Part shown: positions 52,257 to 60,816 of the stretch, in pieces
Numbering within the stretch: the stretch's first letter is position 1
How the letters are laid out: each line of letters begins with the position of its first letter
Assembly: GCF_030369635.1 (NCBI RefSeq)
Contig: NZ_CP128474.1
Location: forward strand, 930,001 to 994,000
Direction of reading: 5' to 3'
DNA length: 64,000 nt
Source: Microbacterium arborescens
Lineage (GTDB): Bacteria > Actinomycetota > Actinomycetes > Actinomycetales > Microbacteriaceae
Position numbers and translations under genes: made by a program
The notes under the pieces: model-generated
Database searches by the model: none
Seen by the model: only the letters and a program-made list of their open reading frames with translations
Told to the model about the DNA's origin: nothing

Positions 52257-53435
52257 ATGAAGCGCTCGACGGGCACCGGCATCCTTCCGCGTCCGATGGG
52301 GTCGCGGGCGGCCGTGGCCGTACTGCTCGCGTCGACGCTGCTGCTGTCGGCGTGCACCGGGGCCGCCGACCCGCGACCCACCGACCAGGAGGCGACGCCC
52401 GTCCCCTCCGAGACGTCGACCGATCCCGCGGATGCCGCGCCGGCTCCGTGGCGTCCGACCGGCGACCCAGCCGACGTCGTCACGCAGTTCGAGGTGCCGT
52501 GGTCGGTCGTCGTGCTCGCCGATGGGACGCAGCTGGTCAGCCAGCGCGACGACGGGACGATCCTCGAGGTGGACACAGAGGGGGTGTCGCGCGTCGCCGG
52601 CGAGATCGACCTCACCGCCGCGGTCGGTGAGGGCGGGCTCCTGGGCATCGCCGTTCACGAGGCGGACGGCGAGACGCTCCTCTACGCGTACGTGACCACG
52701 GCCGACGACAACCGCGTCGTGCGGATGCCGCTCGAGGGCGACGCCGGTGATCGCCGGCTCGGCGACGCGGAGGTCGTGATCGACGGCATCCCGCGCGACC
52801 GCGTCCACAACGGCGGCCGCATCGCGTTCGGACCGGACGGTCTGCTCTACGTGGCGACGGGAGATGCCGGCACGCCCGAGGCGGCGCAGGACCCCGCTTC
52901 GCTCGCGGGCAAGATCCTGCGCCTGACGCCCGACGGTGAGCCGGTCGCCGACAATCCTCTCGGGTCGGAGGTGTATTCCCTCGGCCATCGCAACGTGCAG
53001 GGCCTCGCGTGGACGCAGGACGGCACGATGTGGGCGAGCGAGTTCGGACAGGACCGCTTCGACGAGCTCAACCGCATCGAGGCGGGCGGCAACTACGGCT
53101 GGCCCGATGTCGAGGGCGAGTCGGACGATGACCGCTTCATCGTACCGGTGGTCACCTGGACACCCGACGAGGCGAGCCCGAGCGGCATCGCGGCGCGCGG
53201 GAACACGATCTTCGTGGCGGCGTTGCGCGGCGAACGCGTGTGGCAGATCGATGTCGATGGCGGTGCTCTCGCCGGCGCGCCGATCGCCCTCTGGGAAGGC
53301 GAGCTGGGGCGGATCCGCGATGCGGTCGTCGCTGGCGATGACCTCTGGCTGCTCACGAACAACACCGACGGGCGCGGCAACGCCGCGTCCGGCGACGACC
53401 GACTCATGCGGGTGTCACTGACGGCCGGCGGCTGA
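52257..53435 (+). CDS. PQQ-dependent sugar dehydrogenase-like lipoprotein
   Basis: A 392-residue lipoprotein (lipobox LLSACTG) with a soluble-glucose/aldose-sugar-dehydrogenase beta-propeller. Family motifs are VPWSVVVLADG, GGLLGIAVHE, RVHNGGRIAFGPDGLLYVA, YSLGHRNVQGLAW and GGNYGWPDVEGE. Members oxidise aldose sugars with PQQ; no PQQ synthesis genes are in the window, so the cofactor source is unknown. It lies nine bases after the serine hydrolase gene and has its own -10. Confidence 0.9.
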   Translation: MKRSTGTGILPRPMGSRAAVAVLLASTLLLSACTGAADPRPTDQEATPVPSETSTDPADAAPAPWRPTGDPADVVTQFEVPWSVVVLADGTQLVSQRDDGTILEVDTEGVSRVAGEIDLTAAVGEGGLLGIAVHEADGETLLYAYVTTADDNRVVRMPLEGDAGDRRLGDAEVVIDGIPRDRVHNGGRIAFGPDGLLYVATGDAGTPEAAQDPASLAGKILRLTPDGEPVADNPLGSEVYSLGHRNVQGLAWTQDGTMWASEFGQDRFDELNRIEAGGNYGWPDVEGESDDDRFIVPVVTWTPDEASPSGIAARGNTIFVAALRGERVWQIDVDGGALAGAPIALWEGELGRIRDAVVAGDDLWLLTNNTDGRGNAASGDDRLMRVSLTAGG

Positions 53436-53482
53436 ACCGGCTTGATAGCGTTCACGGAGGACATTCGCAGACAGGGGACCTC

Positions 53483-54037
53483 ATGACCGAACGCGTGACG
53501 TGGTTGCTCGTCGACGGCGAGAACATCGACGCGACGCTCGGCCAATCGATCCTCGGACGGCGTCCGTTGCCGGATGAACGGCCCCGGTGGGACCGTCTGC
53601 TGCAGTTCGTCGGCGATCAGTGGAAGCAGCCCGCGCGCGGTCTGTTCTTCCTCAACGCCAGCAACCACCTGCCGATGTCGTTCGTCCAGGCGCTGCTGGC
53701 GCTCGACTACAAGCCGGTCCCGCTGTCGGGCGACGTCGACGAGAAGGTCGTGGACATCGCCATCCAGCGCACGCTCGCCGCGCTGAAGGAGCGCGACGAC
53801 GACGTCGTCCTGGTCAGCCATGACCGCGACTTCGTCGGTGAGGTCGCGGCGCTGACCGGACCCGACCGCCGGGTCGGCGTGCTGGCTTTCTCGGAATTCC
53901 GCAGCAGTGAGCTCACCGCCATACCCGGAGTCGAGTTCTTCGACCTCGAATACGACGTCCACGCCTTCGATGCCCCGCTGCCGCGCGTCCGCGTCATCCC
54001 GATCGAGTCGTTCGACCCGTGGGAGTTCCTGGCCTGA
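53483..54037 (+). CDS. NYN-domain nuclease (stand-alone)
   Basis: A 184-residue NYN/PIN-like protein: VTWLLVDGENIDATLGQSIL gives the first acidic motif, VDEKVVDIAIQRTLAAL and VVLVSHDRDFVGEVAAL give the remaining Asp residues of the metal site. It has no second domain, unlike the NYN-LOTUS protein at 27719-29401. It is probably an RNase acting on structured RNA or tRNA, but that is inference. Start ATG 53483 follows AGGGGACCTC. Confidence 0.85.
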   Translation: MTERVTWLLVDGENIDATLGQSILGRRPLPDERPRWDRLLQFVGDQWKQPARGLFFLNASNHLPMSFVQALLALDYKPVPLSGDVDEKVVDIAIQRTLAALKERDDDVVLVSHDRDFVGEVAALTGPDRRVGVLAFSEFRSSELTAIPGVEFFDLEYDVHAFDAPLPRVRVIPIESFDPWEFLA

Positions 54038-54073
54038 CCGCCGCGCGCGTCCGGGCACTCGACGCAAGGCGCG

Positions 54074-55837
54074 TCAGAGACTGCGGATGTGCTTGATGTT
54101 CGACTTCGCGGTCTCGAGCACCGCGCCGATGCCGCCCGCGTCCTTCGCGCCGAGCACCATCTTCGCCATCGACATGCCGAAGCCCGCGACCTGATCCGCC
54201 GTGATCGCCGCCGGCATCGAGAGCGCATCGGGGTCGGTCACGATGTCGACGATCGAGGGCCCGCGGTGGGCGAGGGCGGCGGATGCGGCGACCTCGAGGT
54301 CGGCGGGGTCGGTGACCCGCTGCGCGTGGAACCCGAGCGCCCGCCCGACGGCGGCGAAGTCGACCATCGGCACGTCGACGCCGAAGTCGGGGAAGCCCGC
54401 GACCAGCATCTCGGCCTTCACCATCCCGAGGGTCGAGTTGTTGAACACGAATATGTTCAGCGGCAGGTCGTAGGCGGCCACGGTGATCAGCTCGCCTAGG
54501 AGCATCGAGAGCCCGCCGTCGCCCGCGATGGCGATGACCTGCCGATCGGGATATGCCATCTGTGCGCCGAAGGCGTGGGGGAGGGCATTGGCCATCGAAC
54601 CGTGGCGCCAGGATGCCAGCAGGCGCCGCTCGGGCCCGGGAGTGACGTACCGGGCCTGCCAGACGTTTCCCATACCGGTGTCGGCGGTGAAGACGGCGTC
54701 GGATGCCGCAACCCGGTCGATGACCGACATCGCGCGCTCGGGGTGGATCGGCTGCGCGTCGGAGTCGGTGTAGGTCGCGACGGAGTCCTTCATGGCCTTC
54801 CGATAGCGCTTCAGTGTGCGCTCGAGGAACGCGTCGTCGGTCTTGGCGGCGGTTCGTGACCGCAGCGCCGCGAGGGTGAGACCCACGTCGCCGTGGACGG
54901 GATGCGTCACGCCCGCGCGACGCCCGAGCCGCTGGGCGTCGACGTCGATCTGCGCGATCACCGTCTTGGCACCGTCGGGCAGGAACTGCTCGTAGGGGAA
55001 GTCGGTGCCGACCATGAGGAGGAGGTCGACCTCGTGCATGGCGTGGTCGATGGCACCGTAGCCGAGCAGGCCCGACATGCCGACGTCGAAGCGGTTGTCG
55101 TACTGGATCCACTGCTTGCCGCGCAGCGAGTGCCCCATCGGCGCCTGCAGGTGCTCGGCGAACGCGATCACCTCGTCACGCGCGTCACGCACTCCCTCGC
55201 CGGCGAAGATCGCGATCTTCTCGGCCTGGTCGATGGCCGCGGCGAGCTCGGCGACGCTGCGCTCATCGGGAGCGACCCGGCCCGGCCGGGCAGCGACGAA
55301 GGGCGGGAACTCACCCGTCGAGTGAAGCTCGGCGAGGTCGCCGGGCAGCACGATCACCGAGACGGACGACCCCGCGGTCGCGTGACGGATCGCGGAGTTC
55401 ACCACGCGCGGCGACTGCTGAGGCGTCATGACCATCTCGCAGTAGTCGCTGCACTCCGTGAACAGCCGTTCGGGGTGCGTCTCCTGGAAGTAACCCGACC
55501 CGATCTGCAGGCTCGGGATGTGGCTGGCGATCGCGAGCACCGGCACACCGGATCGCTGCGCATCGAAGAGGCCGTTGATCAGGTGCAGGTTGCCGGGACC
55601 GCAGCTTCCTGCGCACACGGCCAGCTCGCCGGTGAGCTCGGCGTCCGCTGCCGCAGCGAAGGCGGCGGCCTCCTCGTGGCGGACGTGGATCCAGTCGATC
55701 CCGCCCTCCGCGGCGCCCCCGGTTCGTCGCACCGCGTCGACGATCGGATTGAGTGAGTCGCCGACGATGCCGTAGATACGCTTCACCCCCGCATCGATCA
55801 GCTGGGCGACGATCTGTTCGGCGACGTTCTGCGGCAC
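54074..55837 (-). CDS. poxB: Pyruvate:quinone oxidoreductase (pyruvate oxidase)
   Basis: A 587-residue thiamine-diphosphate flavoenzyme that oxidises pyruvate to acetate and CO2 and feeds electrons to menaquinone. The catalytic Glu is in HVRHEEAAAFAA, AVCAGSCGPGNLHLINGL is the family core, the ThDP/Mg motif runs GDGGLSMLLGELITVA to FNNSTLGMV, and the C-terminal part (KMVLGAKDAGGIGAVLETA) carries the membrane-binding helix expected in PoxB. ATG 55837 has AGAAGGAG. Together with the next gene upstream it could make acetate and reactivate it. Confidence 0.92.
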   Translation of the reverse strand: MPQNVAEQIVAQLIDAGVKRIYGIVGDSLNPIVDAVRRTGGAAEGGIDWIHVRHEEAAAFAAAADAELTGELAVCAGSCGPGNLHLINGLFDAQRSGVPVLAIASHIPSLQIGSGYFQETHPERLFTECSDYCEMVMTPQQSPRVVNSAIRHATAGSSVSVIVLPGDLAELHSTGEFPPFVAARPGRVAPDERSVAELAAAIDQAEKIAIFAGEGVRDARDEVIAFAEHLQAPMGHSLRGKQWIQYDNRFDVGMSGLLGYGAIDHAMHEVDLLLMVGTDFPYEQFLPDGAKTVIAQIDVDAQRLGRRAGVTHPVHGDVGLTLAALRSRTAAKTDDAFLERTLKRYRKAMKDSVATYTDSDAQPIHPERAMSVIDRVAASDAVFTADTGMGNVWQARYVTPGPERRLLASWRHGSMANALPHAFGAQMAYPDRQVIAIAGDGGLSMLLGELITVAAYDLPLNIFVFNNSTLGMVKAEMLVAGFPDFGVDVPMVDFAAVGRALGFHAQRVTDPADLEVAASAALAHRGPSIVDIVTDPDALSMPAAITADQVAGFGMSMAKMVLGAKDAGGIGAVLETAKSNIKHIRSL

Positions 55838-55945
55838 GGGGGCTCCTTCTGCTGAGGCTGTCCGGACAGTCTCAGTCTTCTCCCGCCGCCTGTGGGTGTG
55901 CCAGGGGTTGCGAATGGCCCGCCTGAGCGACAGGAGGCCCGCGCG

Positions 55946-57661
55946 TCAGCCCTTCAGGTCGGGGAAGTCCGACTCGCGCCACTCGGTCGTCAGACGCTCG
56001 CCGGCATCTGCTGCGGCGACTTCACGCTCGCGCAGCTCCACCCGGCGGATCTTGCCTGAGATCGTCTTCGGCAGCTCGAAGAACTCGACACGGCGCACCC
56101 GCATGTACGGCGGCATGTGCTCACGCGCGTGAGCGAGGATCGCCCGCGCGGTCTCGGCGGACGCTCCCCACGACGCCGCGAGCGCCACGTAGGCCTTCAC
56201 GATGTTGAGCCGCACGGCATCCGGCGCCCCGACGACCCCCGCCTCGGCGACGGCGGGATGGGTCAAGAGGATCGACTCGACCTCGAACGGCGACACCTTG
56301 AAATCGCTGGCTTTGAACACGTCGTCGGTGCGTCCGACGAAGGTGAGCTGTCCGTCGGCGTCGCGGACGGCGACGTCGCTCGTGTGGTAATACCCGTCGT
56401 GATCGACCTTGGCGGTGCGCTCGGGCTCGCCGAGGTAGCCGGGCATGAGGTTGAGCGGACGCGTCGGAGCGGTGGGGAGACAGATCTCGCCCTCGTCTCC
56501 GATCCGACCCGTGAGGGGGTCGATGAGCACGATGTCGTTGCCCGGAAGCGGGCGACCCATCGCACCCGGCTTCACCGCGACACCCGGGGTGTTGCCGATG
56601 ACCGCCGTCAGCTCGGTCTGGCCGTAGCCGTCGCGGATCTGCAGACCCCACCAGCGCTCGATCGTGTCGATCACTTCGGGGTTCAGGGGCTCGCCGGCCG
56701 ACAGAAGCTCGCGCAGCGCGTGCGGACGCTTCTCGAGATCGGCCTGGATCAGCATGCGCCAGACCGTGGGCGGTGCGCAGAAGGTGTTGACGCCGTTGCG
56801 ATCGAGCTGCTCCACGAGGCGTGCGGCGTCGAAGCGTGCGTAGTTGTACACGAAGATCGTCGCCTCGGCGATCCACGGGGCGAAGAACAGGCTCCACGCG
56901 TGCTTGCCCCACCCCGGGGCGCTGATCGTCATGTGGACGTCGCCGGGGCGCACGCCGATCCAGTAGGTCGTCGAGAGATGCCCCACCGGGTAGCTCACGT
57001 GCGTATGGACGACCATCTTGGGTCGCGACGTCGTTCCCGAGGTGAAGTAGACGATCGCCGGGTCGTCCGAGGCGACGACGACGCCGGGCGCGGTGTCAGC
57101 GGCGGTCGCTGTGTCGGCGAACGACTGCCAGCCCGGGCGCTCGCCGCCCACGACGATGCGCTCGAACCGACCCGCGATCCCGTCGAACTTGGCGGCGTCG
57201 ACCGGGTCGGCGAGCACGGCGCGGATGTCGGCGCGCTCGACTCGTTCGAGGAGGTCGTCGGTGCCCAGCACGACGGATGTCGGCAGGATGACGGCGCCGA
57301 TCTTGAGGATCGCGAGCATCGCCTCCCACAGCTCGACGCGGTTGCCGAGCATCAGCATGACGGCATCCCCGTGCCCGATGCCCTGCTCGGTGAGCCAGTT
57401 GGCGACGCGGTTCGAGCGCCGACGCATCTCGTCGTACGTGACCTGAACCTCGGTGCCGTCCTCGTCGACGACGTGCAACGCGACGCGGTCGTTGCCGGTC
57501 GCGATCGCGTCGAACCAGTCGACGGCCCAATTGAAGTGGTCGCCGACGTCAGGCCAGACGAACCCCGCGTGGGCCGCCTCGGGCGAATGCGCGTTGTCGA
57601 GAAGGAAGTCGCGGGCGGCGCGGAACGCGGCTGTCGCCGCCGTCGCATCGGGAGAAGACAT
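55946..57661 (-). CDS. AMP-forming acyl-CoA synthetase
   Basis: A 571-residue adenylate-forming enzyme (ANL superfamily). Motifs: the P-loop-like YFTSGTTSRPKMVVHTH, SAPGWGKHAWS (acyl-CoA synthetase type), DGYGQTELT, YYHTSDVAVRDADG and the C-terminal catalytic Lys in LPKTISGKIRRVELR. It is closest in layout to acetyl/medium-chain acyl-CoA synthetases. The active Lys lies in the KTxSGKIRR site that sirtuins regulate by deacetylation. It is upstream of poxB on the same strand, with 108 bases between. Confidence 0.92.
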   Translation of the reverse strand: MSSPDATAATAAFRAARDFLLDNAHSPEAAHAGFVWPDVGDHFNWAVDWFDAIATGNDRVALHVVDEDGTEVQVTYDEMRRRSNRVANWLTEQGIGHGDAVMLMLGNRVELWEAMLAILKIGAVILPTSVVLGTDDLLERVERADIRAVLADPVDAAKFDGIAGRFERIVVGGERPGWQSFADTATAADTAPGVVVASDDPAIVYFTSGTTSRPKMVVHTHVSYPVGHLSTTYWIGVRPGDVHMTISAPGWGKHAWSLFFAPWIAEATIFVYNYARFDAARLVEQLDRNGVNTFCAPPTVWRMLIQADLEKRPHALRELLSAGEPLNPEVIDTIERWWGLQIRDGYGQTELTAVIGNTPGVAVKPGAMGRPLPGNDIVLIDPLTGRIGDEGEICLPTAPTRPLNLMPGYLGEPERTAKVDHDGYYHTSDVAVRDADGQLTFVGRTDDVFKASDFKVSPFEVESILLTHPAVAEAGVVGAPDAVRLNIVKAYVALAASWGASAETARAILAHAREHMPPYMRVRRVEFFELPKTISGKIRRVELREREVAAADAGERLTTEWRESDFPDLKG

Positions 57662-57758
57662 GGGCCTCGGATCTGTTCTCTCGTCCGCAGCAGGCGCACC
57701 GGACGCCTTCCGAGTCTAAGAAGGACCGGATGCTGGGCGAAGCATGGGACACGCGGAT

Positions 57759-58376
57759 TCAGCGCGAGGCGATCACCGTGGAGACCCCGTCGTCGACCAG
57801 CAGCGCCTGATCGTCTCGCAGCAGCAGGAGGGCGAAGTCCGACCCGTAGGTGTCGACGGTGCGGCGGATCAGCTCAGGCGGGTAAGGCGGCAGGGCGCCG
57901 TCGGCATGCGGGATGACGGTGACGTCGATCAACCCGAGACCCGCGTGGGTCGCGAGGGCGGGGCCATCGGCCGGATCGTCCATGAGCGAGGCGGGTGTCA
58001 CGTCGGGCGCCGCGACGATGGATCCCGCGCTCAGCCCGACATAGGGGAGGCCGCGGCGCACATGGTCGACGAGGACGTCGTCGTTGCCGGAGAGACGGAG
58101 GGCCTCGAGCAGAGCGAACGTGCTGCCGCCCGCGACGTAGACGGCTCCGGCGTCGGACAGCAGGCGGGCCGCATCCGCCGGGGCGGTGTCGCGCAGTGTG
58201 GCGTCGACGACCTCGCGGCCGCAGGCCAGCACCGCGTCGCGCTCGGCGGCGATGAACGGCGCATCGCGGAACGCAGCCTGAGCATCGTCGACGTAGACGA
58301 TCGGTCCCGGTCGGGCGCCGTCATCGAGGAACGGGCGCATCGCGCCGGCCTGCAGGGAGAGAAGAAGCAGTCGCAC
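57759..58376 (-). CDS. Peptidase E (S51) family protein
   Basis: A 205-residue class I glutamine-amidotransferase-like peptidase of family S51. The nucleophile Ser is in VGLSAGSIVAAPD, preceded by VYVAGGSTFALLEAL, and the conserved His is in VTVIPHADG. It should hydrolyse Asp-X dipeptides or, as a cyanophycinase relative, poly-Asp-Arg. The GTG at 58376 is seven bases after TAGCGT (58389-58384) and has a GGAAGG site. It is divergent from the DUF3054 gene. Confidence 0.88.
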   Translation of the reverse strand: MRLLLLSLQAGAMRPFLDDGARPGPIVYVDDAQAAFRDAPFIAAERDAVLACGREVVDATLRDTAPADAARLLSDAGAVYVAGGSTFALLEALRLSGNDDVLVDHVRRGLPYVGLSAGSIVAAPDVTPASLMDDPADGPALATHAGLGLIDVTVIPHADGALPPYPPELIRRTVDTYGSDFALLLLRDDQALLVDDGVSTVIASR

Positions 58377-58383
58377 GCCTTCC

Positions 58384-58389
58384 ACGCTA
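58384..58389 (-). promoter_or_regulatory. -10 element of the peptidase E gene (leaderless)
   Basis: On the minus strand TAGCGT ends seven bases before the GTG at 58376. Confidence 0.45.
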
Positions 58390-58431
58390 TCGACGGCGGC
58401 GGACACCGACCTCGCGGGGGAGGATGGTGAC

Positions 58432-58836
58432 ATGACCCGCACGTCCGTTCTCGCCTTTCTGCTCGATGTCGTCCTCGTGGTGGCGTTCGCGGCGACCGGC
58501 CGGGCGAGCCATGATTCCGATGTGCTCGCGGGGCTGTGGACGACCTCGTGGCCGTTCCTCGCCGCACTGGTGGTGGCGTGGACGGTGGCACGGGCCTGGC
58601 GCTCGCCGACGGGGATCGTCCCCACGGGCGTCGTCGTGTGGGTGGTGACGGTCATCGGGGGCATGCTGCTTCGCGCGGTGTCGGGTCAGGGGACGGCGCT
58701 GCCGTTCGTGATCGTCGCGACGCTGACGCTGCTCGTCCTGCTGGTCGGATGGCGTCTCATCGCCCGCGGCATCCGGGCGCTGCGGTCGCGCCGTGGTGGG
58801 CATTCTCGCAGCCGGGATGTCGCTCCCCGCGCGTAA
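58432..58836 (+). CDS. DUF3054 membrane protein
   Basis: A 134-residue protein with four membrane helices. LLDVVLVVAFAATGRASHDS, then TSWPFLAALVVAWTVARAW is the DUF3054 pattern. The family is small and uncharacterised, found in actinobacteria and haloarchaea. The C-terminus is basic. ATG 58432 has the ribosome site GGGAGGATGGTGAC. Its end overlaps the leaderless promoter (58834-58839) of the following DUF427 gene. Confidence 0.9.
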   Translation: MTRTSVLAFLLDVVLVVAFAATGRASHDSDVLAGLWTTSWPFLAALVVAWTVARAWRSPTGIVPTGVVVWVVTVIGGMLLRAVSGQGTALPFVIVATLTLLVLLVGWRLIARGIRALRSRRGGHSRSRDVAPRA

Positions 58837-58839
58837 CCT
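58834..58839 (+). promoter_or_regulatory. -10 element of the DUF427 gene (leaderless)
   Basis: TAACCT overlaps the stop codon of the DUF3054 gene and ends seven bases before the ATG at 58847. Confidence 0.45.
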
Positions 58840-58846
58840 GTCGGGC

Positions 58847-59344
58847 ATGCGCCGCCCCACCCCCGACCCCGTCGGTCCCGGACAGGAGTCCGTCTGGGAC
58901 TACCCTCGTCCGCCGCGTCTCGAACGCGTTCACGCGCGCGTGACGATCGACTTCGCCGCCATCACGATCGTTGACACCGACGACGTGGTGCGGGTGCTCG
59001 AGACGAGTCATCCGCCCGTGTACTACCTGCCGGCCGCGGCGTTCGTGCCCGGCTCGCTGGTTCCTGCGGTCGGCAGCTCGTACTGCGAGTTCAAAGGCGC
59101 GGCCGAGTACTTCGACGTCGTACGCGGCACGGCGGTGCGCGAGCGCGCAGCGTGGGGCTACCCCGACCCGTTGCCGGGATACGAAGAGCTCGTCGGCCGC
59201 GTCGCCGTCTATGCGGGCGGCATGGACCGGTGCACCGTCGACGGCGAGGCCGTCGTGCCTCAGCCCGGCGGCTTCTACGGCGGCTGGGTGACGTCGAACC
59301 TCGCGGGCCCGTTCAAGGGCGTCCCCGGTTCGATGGGATGGTGA
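58847..59344 (+). CDS. DUF427 family protein
   Basis: A 165-residue DUF427 protein. The family core is seen in VTIDFAAITIVDTDDVVRVL, VYYLPAAAFVPGSLVP, SYCEFKGAAEYFDV and YPDPLPGYEELVGRVAVYAG. A C-terminal extension (PGGFYGGWVTSNLAGPFKG) is shared by a subset of members. The function is unknown; structures show a beta-tent fold. ATG 58847 is leaderless. Confidence 0.92.
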   Translation: MRRPTPDPVGPGQESVWDYPRPPRLERVHARVTIDFAAITIVDTDDVVRVLETSHPPVYYLPAAAFVPGSLVPAVGSSYCEFKGAAEYFDVVRGTAVRERAAWGYPDPLPGYEELVGRVAVYAGGMDRCTVDGEAVVPQPGGFYGGWVTSNLAGPFKGVPGSMGW

Positions 59345-59384
59345 TCCGCTCGAACAGGCCCGCGTGGGCGTTTCGATGCTCCGC

Positions 59385-60020
59385 TCAGCGCTGGGCGCGG
59401 GCGAGGTTGGCGTGCAGCTCGTCGGCGTTCTGCCGCACGACGTAGGCGGGCTGGTCGCGCTCGACGCGCCAGCTGTCGGCCAGCGAACCGATGTCGACGG
59501 TGTCGAAGCCGAAGTCGTCGTAGAGCGCGGTGACGTGCGCGACGGCCTCGGGGTGGTCGCTCGCAGTCGCGAGCGCGCGACGGTCGGGCGTTCCGGCAGG
59601 GGAGCCGCCGGTGTTGATGTCGGCGGCGGGGATGTGGTTGAACGCCTTCACGACCTTCGACTCGGCGAAGTGGCGCTGAGCCATCTCGGATGTCGTGGTG
59701 CGCTTCTCCTCCAGCTCGGCGATCCGGCCGTCGCGCTCCCAGTAGTAGTTGTTCGTGTCGAGGACGATCTTGCCGGCGAGCGGTTCGGCGGGGATGTCCT
59801 CGAGCGCCTTGAGCGGCACAGTGACGACGGCCCAGTCGGCCGCCTCCGCCGCTTCTTGCGCTGTCGCGGCCCGGGCGCGGTCGCCGAGCCTCGCGACGAG
59901 GTCGGCGAGCGTCTCGGGCCCGCGTGAGTTGGCGATCACGACGTCGTAGCCGCGTGCGACGAGCCCCTCCGCGAGAGCGCTTCCGATGTGTCCTGCTCCG
60001 ATGATTCCCACAGTGGTCAT
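59385..60020 (-). CDS. NADPH-dependent F420 reductase-like protein
   Basis: A 211-residue Rossmann protein of the F420-dependent NADP reductase/2-dehydropantoate type: MTTVGIIGAGHIGSALAEGL with GxGxxG, VVIANSRGPETLA, WAVVTVPLKALEDIP, KIVLDTNNYYWERDGRI and SKVVKAFNHIPA. The Ser-Arg pair after strand two suggests NADP. It could link F420 or another cofactor to NADPH. The ATG at 60020 is preferred; an ATG 11 codons upstream is possible. It converges on the DUF427 gene. Confidence 0.88.
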   Translation of the reverse strand: MTTVGIIGAGHIGSALAEGLVARGYDVVIANSRGPETLADLVARLGDRARAATAQEAAEAADWAVVTVPLKALEDIPAEPLAGKIVLDTNNYYWERDGRIAELEEKRTTTSEMAQRHFAESKVVKAFNHIPAADINTGGSPAGTPDRRALATASDHPEAVAHVTALYDDFGFDTVDIGSLADSWRVERDQPAYVVRQNADELHANLARAQR

Positions 60021-60074
60021 GCGGAGGTGAACCGTGGGGACGGGCCTCGGCATTCCCGACAGACACGGAACGTG

Positions 60075-60109
60075 TGTAAAGTACAGTTGACAGTAAAGCT
60101 AGCTTTACA
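60075..60109. promoter_or_regulatory. Operator-promoter of the membrane protein/XRE operon
   Basis: GTAAAGCTAGCTTTAC (60093-60108) is a perfect 16-bp palindrome directly behind a TTGACA -35 (60087-60092). A third GTAAAG (60076-60081) repeats the half site. The XRE product of the second gene is the likely binder. Confidence 0.65.
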
Positions 60110-60121
60110 CCGAGGAGAATA

Positions 60122-60604
60122 ATGGTCGAGAACAGTGACACGCCGTCGGTCGTCGACACGCGCCCCCGCTGGGGACGCATGAGATTCGGCAGTCGCCGCT
60201 TCTCCGCGCTGTGGGTCGCCATCCCCGTGGGGGTGCTCGTGTCGGCGGCGCTCGCCGCGGTCGTGGTGGCGACGGGAGGCGCGGGAACGCAGCCGGCCCT
60301 CGGCGCCGTCGTGATCGTGGCCCTCACCCTGCCTGCGTGCGTCGGCTTCGCCTGGGTGGCGTTCGTCGACCGATCGACTCTGCGGGGAACCACCGAGCAG
60401 CCCGAGCAGTCGGTCGAGGCGCGATGGTTCGAGCGGGCCTCGAGCGGTGCCCTCACCGACACGCTTCTGATCGTGGGCCTCGGCACGGCGATCCTGGCGT
60501 TCACCCGGGTCGAGATCCCGACCCTGATCGCACTGTCAGCCGTGCTGCTCATCGCCATGGCGTCGGTCGCGGTGCGCTATCTCGCGCAGCAGCGGCGCGG
60601 CTGA
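60122..60604 (+). CDS. Membrane protein of the XRE-paired type (DUF2178-like)
   Basis: A 160-residue protein with four membrane helices (VAIPVGVLVSAALAAVVVA, LGAVVIVALTLPACVGFAWV, DTLLIVGLGTAILAFTRV and IALSAVLLIAMASVAVRYLA). Small proteins of this layout are commonly encoded just before a short Cro/CI-type regulator. The function is unknown, possibly a membrane-stress or division-linked switch. Start ATG 60122 has CGAGGAGAAT. It is the first gene of a two-gene operon. Confidence 0.8.
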   Translation: MVENSDTPSVVDTRPRWGRMRFGSRRFSALWVAIPVGVLVSAALAAVVVATGGAGTQPALGAVVIVALTLPACVGFAWVAFVDRSTLRGTTEQPEQSVEARWFERASSGALTDTLLIVGLGTAILAFTRVEIPTLIALSAVLLIAMASVAVRYLAQQRRG

Positions 60605-60606
60605 CC

Positions 60607-60804
60607 GTGGAGAACTCGGTGGCCGAGCGCCGACACGACCGCGGGTGGTCGCAGCAGCGCCTCGCCGATGAGCTCGGGGTGTCGCGTCAGACCGTCATCT
60701 CGATCGAACGGGGGCGCTTCGATCCGTCGCTACCGCTCGCGTTCCGGCTCGCGCGGGCGTTCGGATGCACGATCGAGGAGATCTTCTCCGACGAGGTCGA
60801 ATGA
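60607..60804 (+). CDS. Short XRE (Cro/CI) family regulator
   Basis: A 65-residue single-domain HTH_3 protein: SVAERRHDRGWSQQRLADEL, then GVSRQTVISIERGRFDPSLP and LARAFGCTIEEIF. This is the YozG/YgzD-like short type that pairs with a small membrane protein. GTG 60607 starts two bases after the membrane protein stop. It probably binds the palindrome at 60093-60108 and represses its own operon. Confidence 0.92.
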   Translation: MENSVAERRHDRGWSQQRLADELGVSRQTVISIERGRFDPSLPLAFRLARAFGCTIEEIFSDEVE

Positions 60805-60816
60805 GCGAAGCGGAGC

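Noticed and set aside
50754..52988. N-terminal extension of the SLC13 permease frame by 745 codons
   Set aside because: The extension is antisense to two good lipoprotein genes, and a leaderless promoter places the true start at 50753.
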